64,000 bases of DNA from SXTU01 sp964496695 (GTDB lineage Bacteria > Verrucomicrobiota > Verrucomicrobiia > Limisphaerales > SXTU01), in assembly GCA_964496695.1 (NCBI GenBank), contig CAZCBE010000002.1, forward strand, positions 129,071-193,070, read 5' to 3'. Positions 61,883 to 64,000 of this stretch are shown in pieces. A program made the translations under genes and the position numbers. The notes under the pieces were generated by a model that worked only from the letters and a program-made list of their open reading frames with translations, was not told the origin of the DNA and searched no databases. Within the stretch, counting starts at the first letter, position 1; each line of letters begins with the position of its first letter.

Positions 61883-62393
61883 GAACCCTGCTCCCGCCGA
61901 TGCCACGCTCGCCGGTCTGCTCGCCACCGCCGGCGGGCGGCAGACCGCCGGGGATTCGCCTGGGGCGCTCGCCGCCTATGAACAGGCGTTGCCGCTGCTG
62001 ACGCGTGAGAAATACCCGCACGAACGCGCCCGGGTGCTGTTCCAGATGGCCCAGCTCGCGCGCTACGAAGGCCAGACGGCGCGCGCGTTTGCCTGCTACG
62101 ACGAACTTCTCCCGCTGGCGTCGGCACTGGGTGACCACCGTGCCCATGGTTTGTCCGCAGCCATGCGGGGGCAGTTGGTTTTCATGCAGGGCGACAAAAC
62201 CACGGGCATTCAGGCGATGATCGCGGGGCTGGAGGAGTTGCGCCAGTGCGGGGCTGGCGAGGCGGAGCATCTCACCTGTCACACCCGCTTTCTCAGCCGC
62301 CGTCTGCCGCGTGCGGAATTCGAGCGGTGTGTCCACACTGCGACTCAGGATGCGGGCTTGCGCGAAGTGCTGCTGGGTGCCGAGGGGTGTTGA
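61881..62393 (+). CDS. Small TPR-like protein
   Basis: The 170-residue protein has helical repeats of TPR spacing: LLATAGGRQTAGDSPGALAA, YEQALPLLTREKYPHERARV and LARYEGQTARAFACYDELLP. There is no signal peptide. It is convergent with the REC-PAS gene (17 bases apart). Function unknown. Confidence 0.75.
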   Translation: MNPAPADATLAGLLATAGGRQTAGDSPGALAAYEQALPLLTREKYPHERARVLFQMAQLARYEGQTARAFACYDELLPLASALGDHRAHGLSAAMRGQLVFMQGDKTTGIQAMIAGLEELRQCGAGEAEHLTCHTRFLSRRLPRAEFERCVHTATQDAGLREVLLGAEGC

Positions 62394-62410
62394 GCGGAGT
62401 CTGGATCGCG

Positions 62411-63700
62411 CTAAGGCTCCGCCGTTGCATCCATGAGCTTGCCCATCAGGATTCCTAGGCGCTCGGTGGAAATGCGGCAGCGCAAGAACCGGCGGACCGG
62501 CCCGCCCAGCCAGGCTGGCGTGCGCAAGCGGTCCAACTGCCATTGCATGTCCCCGCTCCATTGGGCGGTGGCCACATGCTCGATCAGCGCAAAGTCCTGC
62601 TTGAACAAGCGCGTTCGCCAAGGCCAGAGCAGCACCGCCAGCGGCAAGGCGTGGAAATAAAGGGTGAGCAGCAGCACCCGGTCGGCGAATTGTGCGGGGG
62701 TGCATTTGCTGGCCTTGCAAAAGCGATCCCGAAACGTCTCCGCGCCGGGCTGCGCAAGGGGCGTGGCCGTCTGGCTGGGAGAGCTGGCCGCTTCCATTGG
62801 CCTGGCAGGCTCGGCTGGGGCCGGCACGGGCGGAGGCGCGGTGGCTGCCGGGGTGGTCTCGCGCCCTGGCTTCAAGGCGGTCGTGCCCGCCCCCGTGATC
62901 GGGGTGCTCAGCGTCCCCGCTTCGGCAAACGAGGAGGCATCCGGCCGCAGTTCGTAGTCGTGGATGTCGGTCAGCGTCGCGAGCCACTGGGGGCCGCCGG
63001 GCGCATCGGACAGCAGGCCCACCCGCATCAGGTGCCGACGGTAGCGTTTGCTCTGGACGTCCTTCACGGAGCACACCAGTTCAAACCCTTCCTTCCGCAG
63101 CACGGCTTCCTTCCACCGGCTGAGGCACCGGTGCATGTCCGTCGGCTGAATGGCGGTGACCCAGCCGTAACCCCGGCTGGCGCTGTGGGTCAGTCCGGTG
63201 CAGTCAAACCAGCGCTGGTTGAAAAACTCGGCCCGGCCGTCCTCGCGCGCGGTCCAGACCAGATGCCCGAGCGCATCGAACAGCGCGCGCTGCCGCTTCA
63301 AGGACATCCGGGTCTGCCGTTCCGCCCGGTGCCGGTTGAGGGCGGTGGAAACCGTGGACCGCAGGGCGTTCTCCTGGACGGGTTTTACCAAGTAACCATA
63401 CGGGTGCGTTTCCCGGGCGCGTTCGAGGGTGGCCTCGTCGGCGTAGGCGGTCACATAGACAATGGGCACATCGAGCTGATGCTGGATCTGGCGGGCGGCC
63501 TCGATTCCGTCGAGTTCACCGCGCAGGCGGATGTCCATGAGCACAAGATCGGGCTTGAGCGCGCTGGCCAGCGCGATGGCCTCCTGCCCGGACGGAGCGG
63601 TGCCGGACACTTCATACCCCAGCCGCCGCAGGATGGACTCAAGGTCCTTCGCGACGATCATCTCGTCGTCCACCACGGCGATGCGGGGGGCGGTCTTCAT
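62411..63700 (-). CDS. Receiver - PAS - Pro-rich linker - uncharacterised C-terminal domain protein
   Basis: Of its 429 residues, about 5-120 form a receiver domain (IAVVDDEMIVAKDLESIL, phospho-Asp in LVLMDIRLRGELDG, YLVKPVQENAL). Residues 140-255 form a PAS domain (LGHLVWTAREDGRAEFFNQR). A Pro/Ala linker spans about 265-325. The last 100 residues form a domain that starts FRDRFCKASKCTPAQFADRV and ends RRFLRCRISTERLGILMG; it contains one hydrophobic stretch (FHALPLAVLLWPW) and no motif I can name. It may be an output domain. ATG 63700 is clear. Confidence 0.8.
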   Translation of the reverse strand: MKTAPRIAVVDDEMIVAKDLESILRRLGYEVSGTAPSGQEAIALASALKPDLVLMDIRLRGELDGIEAARQIQHQLDVPIVYVTAYADEATLERARETHPYGYLVKPVQENALRSTVSTALNRHRAERQTRMSLKRQRALFDALGHLVWTAREDGRAEFFNQRWFDCTGLTHSASRGYGWVTAIQPTDMHRCLSRWKEAVLRKEGFELVCSVKDVQSKRYRRHLMRVGLLSDAPGGPQWLATLTDIHDYELRPDASSFAEAGTLSTPITGAGTTALKPGRETTPAATAPPPVPAPAEPARPMEAASSPSQTATPLAQPGAETFRDRFCKASKCTPAQFADRVLLLTLYFHALPLAVLLWPWRTRLFKQDFALIEHVATAQWSGDMQWQLDRLRTPAWLGGPVRRFLRCRISTERLGILMGKLMDATAEP

Positions 63701-63817
63701 GGTGGACGGTTACCCTGTCAACGTAGTCACGAAGACCGTCTATGCAAGCAGGATGTTCGGAGGGTCAGCGCGGTGGGTGGAAATCAGTTCTTGAGCGCGC
63801 CGCAAAAATCTTATTAA

Positions 63818-63950
63818 CACCCGGCTTTAGCCGGGTGAAGGTGGGTGGTGCGAGGGCGAACCGTTTCAACGCTTTGCCCCAGCAGGCGGCCGCAAAATCC
63901 GTTAAAACGGCTGGACAGCGTGCTTTTGCCCCAACTGAAGCCGGGTGCTA
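63818..63950. repeat. Inverted hairpin element (CACCCGGCTTTAGCCGGGTG), class 3-related
   Basis: A perfect hairpin CACCCGGCT-TT-AGCCGGGTG occurs at 63818-63837. A partial inverted copy (AACTGAAGCCGGGTGCTAG) ends at 63950. The core CCGGCTTTAGCCGG resembles the class 3 hairpin. The last 300 bases of the window hold no complete gene. Confidence 0.7.
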
Positions 63951-64000
63951 GAGCACTTTCTGTTTAAGTTGTCGCATAGCCGGCATGGCGAAGAAAATTG

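Overview
The window is GC-rich chromosomal DNA, probably from a member of the Verrucomicrobiota and perhaps close to the Pedosphaera/Limisphaerales group. This is inferred from gene families and not from a marker-gene tree. The evidence is two large PVC-type dehydrogenase/cytochrome proteins, Tat-exported Gfo/Idh and glycosidase-like proteins, lipid A genes (a diderm), a hopene cyclase, an ExbB/ExbD/TonB-like set, and response regulators with a CxxC tail. A 10-base N gap beside long G/C homopolymers (3876-3885) points to a draft or metagenome assembly.

Layout. 1-1010: end of the ribosomal alpha operon (rpoA, rplQ). 1093-6156, minus: lpxB, Uma2 nuclease, a BaiN-type flavoprotein broken by the gap, a RAYT transposase and a GnnA-like dehydrogenase. 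6428-11726: RbsD/FucU protein, dipeptidase, beta-propeller glycosidase, REC-metallo-beta-lactamase fusion. 12256-19193: a redox island with a flavin/2Fe-2S reductase, a cNMP-binding four-cluster ferredoxin, a putative dihaem b protein and a decahaem cytochrome, plus a divergent tetrahaem cytochrome. 19541-28625: PVC dehydrogenase, ruvA, acyltransferase, PQQ-type propeller, Gfo/Idh. 28844-32177: oxyR and katG, divergent, with a readable OxyR site. 32570-50648: hopene cyclase, tadA, two cysteine desulfurases, ispF, FHA-GAF-pseudocyclase, comEC, a TPR protein, tRNA-Leu(GAG), ribE and ribD. 50781-53402: TonB-like/ExbB/ExbD. 53530-63700: an orphan secreted protein, PVC cytochrome, leuB, a hybrid kinase and a REC-PAS protein.

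The genes work in small modules. The redox island could carry electrons from NAD(P)H through flavin, Fe-S and b haems to c haems outside the membrane, gated by a cyclic nucleotide. OxyR/KatG answer peroxide. LpxB with a GnnA-like enzyme would build lipid A. RibD/RibE make riboflavin, and the ExbBD/TonB set energises the outer membrane.

The most unusual layer is the repeats. More than twenty inverted-repeat elements fill almost every long intergenic space and also sit in frame inside proteins (hopene cyclase, RibD, a cysteine desulfurase, probably the BaiN protein). Most are paired hairpins with a GTAG or GGAG foot, as expected for substrates of a RAYT transposase, and one RAYT gene lies between copies of the first class. 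A second layer consists of arms built from 6-, 7- or about 10-bp iterated units, sometimes nested inside the hairpin pairs. Several hairpin feet supply the TAG stop codon of the neighbouring gene.
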